This document shows, piece by piece, positions 26,119 through 35,106 of a stretch of 41,846 nucleotides of DNA. The translations under genes were made by a program, and so were the position numbers. This DNA is from an uncultured Anaerolineales bacterium (GTDB lineage Bacteria > Chloroflexota > Anaerolineae > Anaerolineales > UBA4823): assembly GCA_937968125.1 (NCBI GenBank), contig CALBUI010000155.1:1-41846 (forward strand), given 5' to 3'. A model generated the notes under the pieces. It did not search any database and was not told the DNA's origin. It saw only the letters and a list, made by a program, of their open reading frames with translations. Every line of letters begins with the position of its first letter. The first letter of the stretch is position 1.

Positions 26119-26988
26119 ATGAACAAACCTGATTACCTGGCTCCGCAAACTTTGGCTGAAGCGCTTGATGCACTGGGAAAACATCCCCATGGCGTCCAAC
26201 TTATCGCCGGAGGGACAGATCTCGTGCCCCAGATGCGTTCAAAGATGGTTCAACCAGAATTATTGGTCGATCTGCGCCTTCTCGGTCTGGAAGGGATTGA
26301 GATGACCGGAGATGGCATCCGCATCGGCGCCCGTGCCACGCATACCGATATTCTGGAGTCGGATCTATTAGCCGAACATTGTCCGGCGCTGGTCGAATCA
26401 GCTGCCGATATTGCTGGACCACCTATACGCAATCGAGGCACTGTTGGCGGCAACCTGGTCAACGCCTCGCCCGCAGCGGACCTGGCACCCCCATTGCTGG
26501 TATATGATGCTCAAGCCGTGTTAGCCAGTTCGCGGGGTGAAAGATCCGTTCCCCTGGAGGAATTCTTCACTGGACCTGGGGGGACTGTTTTGTCCGATGA
26601 CGAGATTCTGACTGAGGTTTATATTCCTCCAGTTGCCCCCAATTCCTCCTCGAAATTCATCAAACTTGGCAAACGCAAGGCCATGGCCGTCGCTGTAGTT
26701 AGCGTGGCGGCCAGATTGACGCTTGATGATTCAGGGAGCATCTCTCAAGCCAGGGTCGCCCTGGGATCGGTGGCTCCCATACCCATGCGGGCGCTGAAAG
26801 CTGAAGCAGTCTTGGAAGGCCATCCCCCAAGCGCCGAACTTTTCGCCGAAGCAGGCCGGGTCGCCAGTTCAGAATCCTCCCCCATCGATGATATCCGTGC
26901 CAGTGGGGAATATCGCCAGAAGATGGTCGCGGTTTTGACCCGCAGAGCCTTGGCGGCTGCCTGGGGGCGACTGGGAGGTGAAGTCTAG
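26119..26988 (+). CDS. Xanthine-dehydrogenase-type FAD-binding subunit
   Basis: This 289-residue FAD subunit is of the molybdopterin hydroxylase family (XdhB/CoxM type). It has LIAGGTDLVPQMR (pyrophosphate-binding loop, about 30-42), GPPIRNRGTVGGNLVNASPAADLAPPL (FAD loop) and the CO-dehydrogenase flavoprotein C-terminal domain. The ATG at 26119 is chosen because GAGAGAGG lies upstream; a TTG at 26098 would add seven unconserved residues. The [2Fe-2S] subunit begins immediately after its stop codon. Electrons from ring hydroxylation would pass through it to NAD or another acceptor. Confidence 0.93.
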   Translation: MNKPDYLAPQTLAEALDALGKHPHGVQLIAGGTDLVPQMRSKMVQPELLVDLRLLGLEGIEMTGDGIRIGARATHTDILESDLLAEHCPALVESAADIAGPPIRNRGTVGGNLVNASPAADLAPPLLVYDAQAVLASSRGERSVPLEEFFTGPGGTVLSDDEILTEVYIPPVAPNSSSKFIKLGKRKAMAVAVVSVAARLTLDDSGSISQARVALGSVAPIPMRALKAEAVLEGHPPSAELFAEAGRVASSESSPIDDIRASGEYRQKMVAVLTRRALAAAWGRLGGEV

Positions 26989-27483
26989 ATGGCGGAAATC
27001 AATTTGAGTTTCTCCGTAAATGACCAGAAGATGGAAGTGAGCACAGAACCAACCAGGACGCTGCTTAGTGTCCTGCGGGATGATCTGAAGCTGAAGGGCG
27101 CTAAAGAAGCCTGTGGTCAAGGGGATTGCGGTGCTTGCGTCGTTCTCCTGGATGGTGAAGCTGTCAATTCCTGTCTGGTCCTGGCTGTCCAGGCAGAAGG
27201 CAGCCAGGTAATCACAGTCGAGGGACTCGCCTCGAAAGGCCAGCTGCACCCATTGCAGCAGAATTTTATTGAGAACTGGGCTTTTCAATGTGGTTACTGC
27301 ACCGCCGGGATGCTGATCTCATCTTACGCACTGCTGATGGACAACCCAAATCCCAACCCTGAAGAAATCCGTGCCGCAATTGCCGGAAATCTATGCCGCT
27401 GCACCGGCTACCACGAAATCATCGAGGCTGTAGGTAAGACTGCCGCAGACTTGCAGCAACCTGTACTTACGTCCGAATCATAA
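26989..27483 (+). CDS. Xanthine-dehydrogenase-type [2Fe-2S] subunit
   Basis: This 164-residue iron-sulfur subunit has a plant-ferredoxin-like cluster (C42, C47, C50, C62) and a second helical cluster domain (C101, C104, C136, C138 in CGYC and CRC). All eight ligands are present. The ATG starts one base after the FAD-subunit stop, so translation is coupled. It partners the FAD subunit and the Mo subunit at 30095, which lies three genes further on. A closely similar second copy begins at 41465. Confidence 0.95.
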   Translation: MAEINLSFSVNDQKMEVSTEPTRTLLSVLRDDLKLKGAKEACGQGDCGACVVLLDGEAVNSCLVLAVQAEGSQVITVEGLASKGQLHPLQQNFIENWAFQCGYCTAGMLISSYALLMDNPNPNPEEIRAAIAGNLCRCTGYHEIIEAVGKTAADLQQPVLTSES

Positions 27484-27514
27484 ATAAAAAATTGAGATAA
27501 ATCTGGAGGCTACC

Positions 27515-28177
27515 ATGAGTGATTGGGAATCAAAACAAAAACAATTCATCAAAGATATCCTTGCCGGGGATGAAGAGGCAGCCGTTTCAATGGCTCGCAC
27601 TTCGCTTGAGGAAGGCGCCACACCGGTAGAATTTTTCGAAAACTGCATCGCTCCTTCCCTCCAGGATGTGGGCAAACGTTTCGAGACCCTGGACATCTTC
27701 CTGCCGGAGATGGTCACCGCTGCGGATACCGTCGAAAAAGTCAATAGCGAAGTTATCAAACCAGCTGTGGCCGAGTCCCAGGCTGGAGAGAGCATGTCAT
27801 TAGGAAAAGTCCTGCTGGCCACCGTCCAGGGCGACCTGCACGACATAGGCAAGAACATGGTCGGCCTGATGCTGAAAGTCAACGGTTTCGAGGTGGTCGA
27901 CCTGGGCACCAATGTCCCCCCGGCAGATATTGTCGCCCGGGCTGAGCAGGAGCAGGTAGACATCATCGGCATGTCTGCCCTGCTCACCACCTGCTTACCC
28001 TATATGAAAGATGTCTGCGACTTTCTCGAAGGTAAGGGCATCCGTGATAAGTATCCCGTGATCATCGGCGGCGCAGCCACGCACCCGGAGATCGCCGAAG
28101 AAATGGGCGCCAATACCCACGGTGGGTCCGCGGCTGAAGGCGTGGAGAAATGCAAGATGTTATTAGGCAAACTCTAG
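27515..28177 (+). CDS. Corrinoid methyltransferase partner protein 4
   Basis: This 220-residue corrinoid protein has a cap domain (1-95, FLPEMVTAAD) and canonical DxHxxG (D107-L-H109-D-I-G112) followed by KNMVGLMLKVNGFEVVDLG. CTGGAGG lies upstream of the ATG. It is followed after 2 nt by MttB 8, its obvious partner. It lies between the small and large molybdoenzyme subunit genes. Confidence 0.95.
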   Translation: MSDWESKQKQFIKDILAGDEEAAVSMARTSLEEGATPVEFFENCIAPSLQDVGKRFETLDIFLPEMVTAADTVEKVNSEVIKPAVAESQAGESMSLGKVLLATVQGDLHDIGKNMVGLMLKVNGFEVVDLGTNVPPADIVARAEQEQVDIIGMSALLTTCLPYMKDVCDFLEGKGIRDKYPVIIGGAATHPEIAEEMGANTHGGSAAEGVEKCKMLLGKL

Positions 28178-28179
28178 CA

Positions 28180-29571
28180 ATGACCGATCCAACCGATTAC
28201 GAAATTCTTCTCAACACGCTTGATAAAGCCGAGAACGGCCCCATCATCGACGAGAAAGAATGGGACCACCAATATATCAGCCAGACTGTCCAGGAGCTCG
28301 TTCAAAAATACGATATCTCCTGGGCCACGGACGATCCAATGGTGCCCTGGGATGATGATTTTGCAGATCGGGTTTATGCAGCTGGGTTGGAGATGGCCCT
28401 TAGAACGGGCGTTTATTGCCTGGACACAAAAAGGCAAATGCTATGGAAGCGGGGGGAATTAGAGCACATACTCAAGAGAACACCCAGGCAAGTCACCGTG
28501 GGAGCCGGGGAGGATGCAGTCACTGTGTATTCTCGTAAGCCCGATGACAGTACCCGGGTCGCTATCTTTGGCGGCCCATGGGGAGTGCCAGTTACCGAGG
28601 AACTTTACGGTCCTTTCATCGAAAGTTACGCCCAGGAACCCGTATTTGACCTGGTCGAAAACGCCACTCTGCTCTCGACACATGGCCGTCAGATCCGGGC
28701 TGCTTCTCCCTGGGAGGCGGTCGCAGGTTGGCAGGAAGCACAGATGGCCCTTGAGGCAATTGAACGGGCTGGCCGTCCAGACATTGCTGTAGGTTGTGTT
28801 GAAATCTCCACCACCGAGGTTGGTGAATTGGCTGGGAGCACGTATGGAGGTTATCGCCCTACAGATATACATCACGCGGCCCTGATCAGCGAGCAAAAGA
28901 CAGCTTACCATCAGCTGATCAAATCAGTTCATTTTGCCCATACCCAATCTTTTTCCGAAACCTATTTCAATCCTATGTACGGAGGTTATGTGGGTGGAGG
29001 TCCCGGCGTGGCGATTGCGATCGTGTCAGGTATGTTGTTGGTGAAGGCCAGCCTGGGGGGTACCTTTTGCAACACTGGCCCTACCCATGTTCACCTGGAT
29101 TGCAGCACACATCCGGATTTGATCGTTGCCACCGGGCTTGCCTTCCAGGGTCTAGCTCGTAATACCGATCTGTTGGTATCGCCTTTTGTACGGCCAACCG
29201 CGGGCCCCGGGACCAAGGAAATTTTCTACGAGAGTGCTGCATTAACGATTGCCACTGTGGTCTCCGGTGCTTCGCTGATTGACTGTGTTCAATCTGCAAC
29301 TGGCAATAACACCCTTTATTCCTCTCCACTTGAGGCACGGTTCTGTGGTGAGCTTTCCCATTCAGTTGAAGGAATGACGAGAAAAGAAGCTGATCCAATT
29401 GTGAAGAAATTGGTTAATAAATACAAATCCATTCAAGGAGAACGACTTATCGGTAAACCGTTCACCGAAGTTTATGATTTGGAGTCCCTTCAGCCGACAC
29501 CGGATTGGCTAGATTTGTATGAGAGTGTTTGCGAAGAATTTGACCAGGAGTTTGGATTATCTGTGAATTGA
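28180..29571 (+). CDS. MttB-superfamily methyltransferase 8
   Basis: This 463-residue copy is of the NTLDKAENGP subfamily. Marks are PWDDDFADRVYAAG, GRPDIAVGC, YFNPMYGGYVGGGPG (near 264), LARNTDLLV and AGPGTK (near 341). The ATG at 28180 is chosen because its N-terminus aligns with the paralogues; an ATG at 28150 overlaps the corrinoid gene and has too short a spacing to GGAG. It is coupled to corrinoid protein 4. Confidence 0.92.
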   Translation: MTDPTDYEILLNTLDKAENGPIIDEKEWDHQYISQTVQELVQKYDISWATDDPMVPWDDDFADRVYAAGLEMALRTGVYCLDTKRQMLWKRGELEHILKRTPRQVTVGAGEDAVTVYSRKPDDSTRVAIFGGPWGVPVTEELYGPFIESYAQEPVFDLVENATLLSTHGRQIRAASPWEAVAGWQEAQMALEAIERAGRPDIAVGCVEISTTEVGELAGSTYGGYRPTDIHHAALISEQKTAYHQLIKSVHFAHTQSFSETYFNPMYGGYVGGGPGVAIAIVSGMLLVKASLGGTFCNTGPTHVHLDCSTHPDLIVATGLAFQGLARNTDLLVSPFVRPTAGPGTKEIFYESAALTIATVVSGASLIDCVQSATGNNTLYSSPLEARFCGELSHSVEGMTRKEADPIVKKLVNKYKSIQGERLIGKPFTEVYDLESLQPTPDWLDLYESVCEEFDQEFGLSVN

Positions 29572-29584
29572 TGAGGAGTAACCT

Positions 29585-30043
29585 ATGCTGCAGCGTTTGA
29601 ATTCGGGGGTAGGTGTTGCCGCTATAACCGGGGCGGTTTTCGGGGTCGTGACCGCTATTGAGGGCGTTATTGGACGCACGATCGGCGCAGTTAACGCCAG
29701 CCTGCTTGAGCATGCTATCGCTGGGCTGATCTCAATCCCTGCGATCGTGATTTTGCTTACCAGCCGCAGGCTGGATTGGGAAGATACCCGCAGCGTATTA
29801 CCACTATCTGCTGTCGTCGCGGTGCTGGTAATTGCTGCAGTGGCTGGTGTGGCTTATTCCATGCCTCGCATCGGCGTCACCGCCGGGAACATGGCTCTCC
29901 TCTTTGGTCAAATGGGCATCGTCTTGCTCATTGACACCTTCGGGATTGGTGGCTACCCCCGTGTTCCCTTGTCATTACCACGTATTGCCGGATTGCTTTT
30001 GATGGTTGCCGGGATTTTTTTGGTGCTCCCTAGAGACTCTTAA
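29585..30043 (+). CDS. DMT-type small membrane transporter (DUF606/YdcZ-like)
   Basis: This 152-residue membrane protein has about five hydrophobic segments. The AITGAVFGVVTAIEGVIGRTIG N-terminus and MALLFGQMGIVLLIDTFG late in the chain resemble the DUF606/YdcZ branch of the drug/metabolite transporter superfamily. GAGGAG precedes the ATG. It lies between MttB 8 and the Mo subunit gene. Together with the EamA protein at 11582 it is the second small transporter near a corrinoid/MttB pair; its substrate is unknown. Confidence 0.8.
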   Translation: MLQRLNSGVGVAAITGAVFGVVTAIEGVIGRTIGAVNASLLEHAIAGLISIPAIVILLTSRRLDWEDTRSVLPLSAVVAVLVIAAVAGVAYSMPRIGVTAGNMALLFGQMGIVLLIDTFGIGGYPRVPLSLPRIAGLLLMVAGIFLVLPRDS

Positions 30044-30094
30044 CCAGGGAACCTTGATTGGCCATGATGAATGGAAGTGCGGAGACCTTAGCTT

Positions 30095-32386
30095 ATGCCT
30101 GAATTCGATGTCGTTGGAAAACCTCTGGCTGCAGTGGGCAGCCAGGCGATTGTCACTGGAAAGGCGGTTTATAGTCCTGACCTTGAGCTGCCCAATATGC
30201 TGGTCGGCAAACTGCTCTATTCTCCACACGCCAGTGCCCGCATTCAAAAAATAGATGTCTCATTTGCCCGGGCGGTTCCGGGGGTACATGCAGTCCTAAC
30301 CGCCGATGATATTCCTGGTGAAAACAGCTATCTTTACTGGTATCCCGATCAACCACTCTTGGTGTCGGACCAGGTCCGCTACCAAGGGGATGCAGTTGCG
30401 GCCGTGGCGGCTGAATCGGAGGAGATAGCCCAGGCAGCTTTGGAAGCGATAATCGTGGAGTACGAGCCTTTGGAAGGCATTTATGATCCAGAAGAGGCCA
30501 TGCAGCCTGGTTCAATCCAGGTCTGGCCGGATAAGGGCAATGTGCAGAGCCATTACGTGGATCACTGGGGTGATATTGAAAGGGGTTTTGTCCAGGCGGA
30601 TGTGATCGTTGAGGGCACATATTCCACTCATTACGAAGAGCACGCCATGTTGGAGACCGAATCGGCTGTAGCTTACCTGGAACCCGATGGCACCGTGGTC
30701 GTTTACGCCTCCGCCCAGGCTCCCCATCGAGACCGACTCCAGATCGCCCGCGCCTTGGGCTTGCCGGAGGCCATGGTGCGCGAGATCACGCCTCATATCG
30801 GCGGGGCATTTGGCGCCAAGGATGAAGCCAATATTCAGATTCACGCCGCCTTATTGGCCTTCGAGACAGGCCAGCCGGTGAGAATCGTCCGCACGCGTGA
30901 AGAGTCGATCCGCACCCATGTCAAGAGACATCCAGCCAGGATCCGTTATCGAACAGGAGCGACCAAAGACGGCAAATTGACCGCCGTCCATATGATCGCC
31001 ATTGGTGATACCGGTCCATATGTAAATGCGGGTGAAGAGGTCATGATGGTGATGGCCAATTATGGTGTCAGCCCATATTATGTTCCCCACGCCCGCTCGG
31101 AAGCCTACACTGTGCTCACCAACAATCCCATCTGCGGTGCATTCCGCGGCTTTGGAGTGCCTCAAGTCACATTCGCCTTCGAACGGCAGATGGATGAACT
31201 CGCTCGCCGCCTGGAGATGGATCCATTGGAAATTCGACAATTGAATGGATTGAAAACCGGTCAGCGCTTTCAGCCTAAAGCGATCGTACGCCAGGGGGAT
31301 GGGATGCAGGCCTGTTTGGAGAAAGCAGCTCAACTGTCCGATTGGCATGCCCGGGAGAAAATCTCTCGCCAACCCGCGCCTCATTTGCGTCGTGGTTGGG
31401 GCATCGCCGCCTCCTTCCATAAATCGGGATTTGGCTGCGACGTAACTGATCACGCTTCAGCTGCCGTGAACATGGCTCCAGATGGATCCGTCCTGGTGCG
31501 CACTGGAGCCGCTGATATGGGGCAAGGAGCTCATACCGTAGTCGCCCAATTCGTCGCCGAGCGCTTAGGAGTCTCCCCTTCCCAGGTAAACGTATACAAA
31601 CCCGACACCACCTTGGCCGGCGATGCAGGCGCTTCGGTTGCCAGCCGGGCGACATTTTTCTCTGGCAATGCCGTAGTTCGAGCTGCTGAACCCATCCGCA
31701 AAGTACTGCTCGATCTGGCTGCTGAAGAAACTGGCGCCGATCTGGATTTGATCGATTTGGGAGATGGGTTTGTCCATGTCGAAGGAGAACGGGTCAACAT
31801 GCCAGTTTCAGATCTTGCCGGGAAGGCTTATGAAAAGAACCTGCCCATGCAAGCCAGCGGCTTTTATGCCATGGATTATCCAGATGCAGAGCTCCCTGAT
31901 GGTTCGAGTGGTTATGAACAACTGGCTTCATTTGGAGCGCATGTCGCCCAGGTATTGGTTGATATTGAGACCGGCCAGGTTGAAGTTGAACAGATTGTTG
32001 CCGTTCATGATGTCGGGCAGGTGGTTAATCCAAGTGGTGTGCGCGGCCAGATCGAAGGCGCGGTCTCAATGGCCTTTGGATTTACATTCATGGAGGAGCT
32101 GCTCGTAGAGGGTGGCAAGACCTTGAACAATTCTCTGGAGAGTTATTTGATCCCCACCTCATTTGATACACCGGATATCAAGATTGGTGTCGTTGAGCTG
32201 CACGATCCGGAAGCGCCGCTTGGAGCCAAAGGAGTAGGAGAGCCGCCCATCAATATCACCCCTGCAGCCATAGCGAACGCGGTGAGTGACGCTATTCAGG
32301 CACCTGTTAATCAATTACCCCTCGCACCAGACAGAATTCTTAAAGCAGCGCAAGCTGTTGTTGAAGGAGGAATGGATGCCAGCTGA
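30095..32386 (+). CDS. Xanthine-dehydrogenase-type molybdopterin-binding subunit
   Basis: This 763-residue large subunit of a molybdenum hydroxylase has an N-terminal a/b-hammerhead domain (about 8-115) and Mo-cofactor domains carrying PHIGGAFGAKDE (near 236), CGAFRGFGVPQ (near 347, with the substrate-site Arg), GAADMGQGAHT and AKGVGEPP (catalytic Glu716). The usual GGFGGKE reads GAFGAKD, so the residue matching the second substrate-binding Glu of bovine xanthine dehydrogenase is Asp. The enzyme hydroxylates a ring carbon of a purine-like heterocycle or other aromatic. GGAGA precedes the ATG. The gene overlaps the next by 11 bp and completes the small subunits encoded at 26119 and 26989. Confidence 0.92.
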   Translation: MPEFDVVGKPLAAVGSQAIVTGKAVYSPDLELPNMLVGKLLYSPHASARIQKIDVSFARAVPGVHAVLTADDIPGENSYLYWYPDQPLLVSDQVRYQGDAVAAVAAESEEIAQAALEAIIVEYEPLEGIYDPEEAMQPGSIQVWPDKGNVQSHYVDHWGDIERGFVQADVIVEGTYSTHYEEHAMLETESAVAYLEPDGTVVVYASAQAPHRDRLQIARALGLPEAMVREITPHIGGAFGAKDEANIQIHAALLAFETGQPVRIVRTREESIRTHVKRHPARIRYRTGATKDGKLTAVHMIAIGDTGPYVNAGEEVMMVMANYGVSPYYVPHARSEAYTVLTNNPICGAFRGFGVPQVTFAFERQMDELARRLEMDPLEIRQLNGLKTGQRFQPKAIVRQGDGMQACLEKAAQLSDWHAREKISRQPAPHLRRGWGIAASFHKSGFGCDVTDHASAAVNMAPDGSVLVRTGAADMGQGAHTVVAQFVAERLGVSPSQVNVYKPDTTLAGDAGASVASRATFFSGNAVVRAAEPIRKVLLDLAAEETGADLDLIDLGDGFVHVEGERVNMPVSDLAGKAYEKNLPMQASGFYAMDYPDAELPDGSSGYEQLASFGAHVAQVLVDIETGQVEVEQIVAVHDVGQVVNPSGVRGQIEGAVSMAFGFTFMEELLVEGGKTLNNSLESYLIPTSFDTPDIKIGVVELHDPEAPLGAKGVGEPPINITPAAIANAVSDAIQAPVNQLPLAPDRILKAAQAVVEGGMDAS

Positions 32387-33617
32387 GGTAAAAACAGTTC
32401 TCCAAGGAAGACTGGAGCGCTTCAACAATGCGTTGCAGCTCAAATCCACAGACCGCGTGCTGGTCGGTCCCTGCAGCGACCATTTTTTCTCCGCCAAATT
32501 GGCCGGTATATCGAACAAAGATGCCATGCTGGAACATGACAAACGATATAAGGCTATGAAAGATGTAGTGCTGCGTTTTGATTTTGACATCGCTCTGCAA
32601 TCGGGTGTTTATCCGGCGCAGTGGTATTCGATCCTGGGCGCACGGCACTATAAGTGGCCGGGAGGTAACCTCCCGGAGGACAAGACCTTCCAATTTGTTG
32701 AAAAGGAATACCTGCTGGCCGATGAGTACGACCAGTTTTTAGCCAACCCAAACGATTTCACCATGCGGGTGTTGTGGCCGCGCATGACCGAGGGGCTTGC
32801 CCCGCTGGAACAGCTGCCTCCATTCTATTCCATCGGCCCAGACCCAATATTCCTCGGGCCCGCATTCGCCACACCTGAAAACCTGGCCATGTTGGAAAAA
32901 CTTAAGCTGCTGGCTGAGGCTTCAGTCGATTCGATGCAGGCAGAAGGGGATTACATCGCTGAGATGGAAGAGCTCGGTTACCCGGTTTCCTACGGGGCAA
33001 ATTTCACACCGCCCTTTGACCTGGTGGCAGATTTCCTGCGTGGGTTACGCGGCACGATGGTCGATATGTACCGCGCTCCGGACAAACTCCTCGCAGCAGT
33101 CGATCTATATGTTGAACCCCAAATTGAAGCTGCGATTGCCTGGGCTGAGGCTGTTAACAATCCACGCATATTCTTCTGGCTGCACAAAGGCGCAGCGGGA
33201 TTTATGTCAGACGAACATTACCAGAAGTTCTATTGGCCCAGCCTGAGGCAGGTCGTCCTTGCATTGGTCGAGGGTGGCTTAACCCCCATCTTACATGTGC
33301 AGGGTGACTATACCCCCCGCCTACCTTACCTTGCTGAACTACCCAGGGGTAAAGTACCCATCCATTACGATCGCATAGATCGCCAGGATGCAATGGAGAT
33401 CATGGGTGATCGGCAGTGCTTCTGGGGAGGTGTCTCATCGGCATTGCTGTCAACTGGAGCACCAGACCAGGTCGAAGATGATGTCAAAGAACTCATTGAT
33501 ATATTCGCCCCCCATGGGGGATTAATCGTGGACGGCAGCGTCGGCATCCCTGATGAAGCCAGGCCAGAAAACGTTGAAGCCATGGTTGATGCAGTTCATC
33601 AATCCATTGGAGCATGA
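32376..33617 (+). CDS. Uroporphyrinogen-decarboxylase-like methyltransferase family protein (MtaA-like fold), Zn ligands altered
   Basis: This 413-residue UroD-superfamily protein could in principle move the methyl group from the corrinoid protein to a C1 carrier or thiol. MtaA/MtbA enzymes carry a zinc motif HxC...C. Here the first part reads H307-V-Q309 and the matching late segment reads GGLIVDGS388VGIP, so both Cys ligands appear replaced. It is therefore not a standard zinc thiol methyltransferase and may use tetrahydrofolate or another acceptor, or act directly on a methylated substrate. The ATG at 32376 is chosen because GGAGG lies 5 nt upstream; an upstream in-frame ATG lies inside the previous gene. 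It overlaps the genes on one side and nearly abuts on the other, so it is tightly coupled. Confidence 0.85.
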   Translation: MPAEVKTVLQGRLERFNNALQLKSTDRVLVGPCSDHFFSAKLAGISNKDAMLEHDKRYKAMKDVVLRFDFDIALQSGVYPAQWYSILGARHYKWPGGNLPEDKTFQFVEKEYLLADEYDQFLANPNDFTMRVLWPRMTEGLAPLEQLPPFYSIGPDPIFLGPAFATPENLAMLEKLKLLAEASVDSMQAEGDYIAEMEELGYPVSYGANFTPPFDLVADFLRGLRGTMVDMYRAPDKLLAAVDLYVEPQIEAAIAWAEAVNNPRIFFWLHKGAAGFMSDEHYQKFYWPSLRQVVLALVEGGLTPILHVQGDYTPRLPYLAELPRGKVPIHYDRIDRQDAMEIMGDRQCFWGGVSSALLSTGAPDQVEDDVKELIDIFAPHGGLIVDGSVGIPDEARPENVEAMVDAVHQSIGA

Positions 33618-33670
33618 TGGATCAAAGCGACAGTGAACACAGAAAAATCTCAAATATTCAGGAGAATTTG

Positions 33671-35086
33671 GTGGCAGAAACAACAAATAATCCAGTGAAT
33701 TCATGCGATGTATTATTAACTGGTGGAATTGTCATCACCGTTGATGATGATCGCAGGGTAATTGATCCAGGTTCAATCGCCATCCAGGGTGAGGAGATAT
33801 CCGCTGTTGGAACAATAGAAGAGCTATCTCATTATGAAGCGAAGAGAATAATTGACTGCCAGGGAAAATTAATTACTCCTGGATTTGTTGACTGTCACAA
33901 CCACCTGTTCGAATCGATGCTGCGCGGTGTTGGGGAGGGGATGAAGCTCTGGCCGTGGTTGAGTCAACTGTTGCAGCCATTTGGGGACAGAGTGACCCGC
34001 GAGGAAGCAGTGGCCGCGGTTACAAACTGTGCGTTGGAAGCCATCCGTAATGGGACCACCTTCGTGGTAGACAACCATTACGCGCCGACAGATCTTGAAA
34101 CCACACTCGCTGTTGCGGATGCCATTGCCAGTACGGGCTTACGGGGCGCCGTTGCTCGGGGTATGTATGGCCATCCCACAGCAATATCAGATCAATTTGG
34201 TTTCGATGTTCTTGATCGCACCTTTTTATATTCCGTGGATGAGGAAATCGACATCACCCGGGCGGCAATGGAATCTCGCCCGCCTGGCAGCCGAGTAGAG
34301 GTTTGGCCTTGCCCGGAAAACATTTCCTATAATCCCCAGGAACTTATCATCCGTGCTGTGGAGCTGGCAGGCGAATTTGGCACCCCATGGCACTCTCATT
34401 TAGCGGAAGATGATACCGAACAAGATCTTTACCGGGGTCAATTTGGTGCCGGTCTGGTTGAGTGGTTGCATGCCGAAGGATTGCTGGAGGGTGGCACTTT
34501 TGCACATTGTATTTGGCTTGATGATCTGGACATAGAAATTCTCGGCGAAACGCATTCCGGGATTGCGCATTGCCCGGTAAGCAACCAGTATTTGGCAACC
34601 GGAATTATGCGATTGAAAGCCTTAAGAAACTCGGGTGCCGTTGTTGGTCTGGGCAGTGATGGTTCCTGCTGTGGAAATCAGGATCTGATCCTGGCGATGC
34701 ACCAGGCGGTCTTGCTTCAACGAGTAAATACCCTTGATCCTACTGAAGTTTTGGCGGAGCAAGCTTTTGAAATGGCGACAATTGGCGGGGCGCGCCAGGT
34801 AGGCATCAATGCCGGTCAGCTGGCACCCGGTAAACGCGCCGATTTGGTGGTCATTGGCTTGGATGTACCTCAGGCCAGACCTTTCAACAATCCAATAGGC
34901 CACATTGTTTATAACAGTCGGGTAACTGATGTAGATATGACCATCATTGGCGGACAGATCGTGTATGAAGACGGTCGCTTTACATTGGTCGATGAATTCG
35001 CGGTAATGGAAGAAGCCCAGGCCCGGGCTGATGAGATATTCGAACGGTTAAGCCTTGGATATTTTCGGAATAATTGGCAAAACTAA
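33671..35086 (+). CDS. TRZ/ATZ-family amidohydrolase (deaminase/dechlorinase superfamily)
   Basis: This roughly 471-residue metal-dependent hydrolase has VDCHNHLFE (HxH), WHSHLAED, FAHCIWLDD and GLGSDGSCCGNQ supplying the His and Asp ligands. Relatives deaminate guanine, triazines, S-adenosylhomocysteine or related amino-heterocycles. GTG at 33671 is favoured, with AGGAG 6 nt upstream; an in-frame ATG at 33614 overlaps the UroD-like gene by 4 bp and would add 19 unconserved residues. It is followed 20 bp later by corrinoid protein 5. Confidence 0.85.
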   Translation: MAETTNNPVNSCDVLLTGGIVITVDDDRRVIDPGSIAIQGEEISAVGTIEELSHYEAKRIIDCQGKLITPGFVDCHNHLFESMLRGVGEGMKLWPWLSQLLQPFGDRVTREEAVAAVTNCALEAIRNGTTFVVDNHYAPTDLETTLAVADAIASTGLRGAVARGMYGHPTAISDQFGFDVLDRTFLYSVDEEIDITRAAMESRPPGSRVEVWPCPENISYNPQELIIRAVELAGEFGTPWHSHLAEDDTEQDLYRGQFGAGLVEWLHAEGLLEGGTFAHCIWLDDLDIEILGETHSGIAHCPVSNQYLATGIMRLKALRNSGAVVGLGSDGSCCGNQDLILAMHQAVLLQRVNTLDPTEVLAEQAFEMATIGGARQVGINAGQLAPGKRADLVVIGLDVPQARPFNNPIGHIVYNSRVTDVDMTIIGGQIVYEDGRFTLVDEFAVMEEAQARADEIFERLSLGYFRNNWQN

Positions 35087-35106
35087 TAAGATAGGAGACT
35101 TTAATA

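Noticed and set aside
30851-31453. A 200-residue minus-strand open frame inside the Mo subunit gene
   Set aside because: It is antisense to conserved Mo-cofactor motifs and shows no protein family features.
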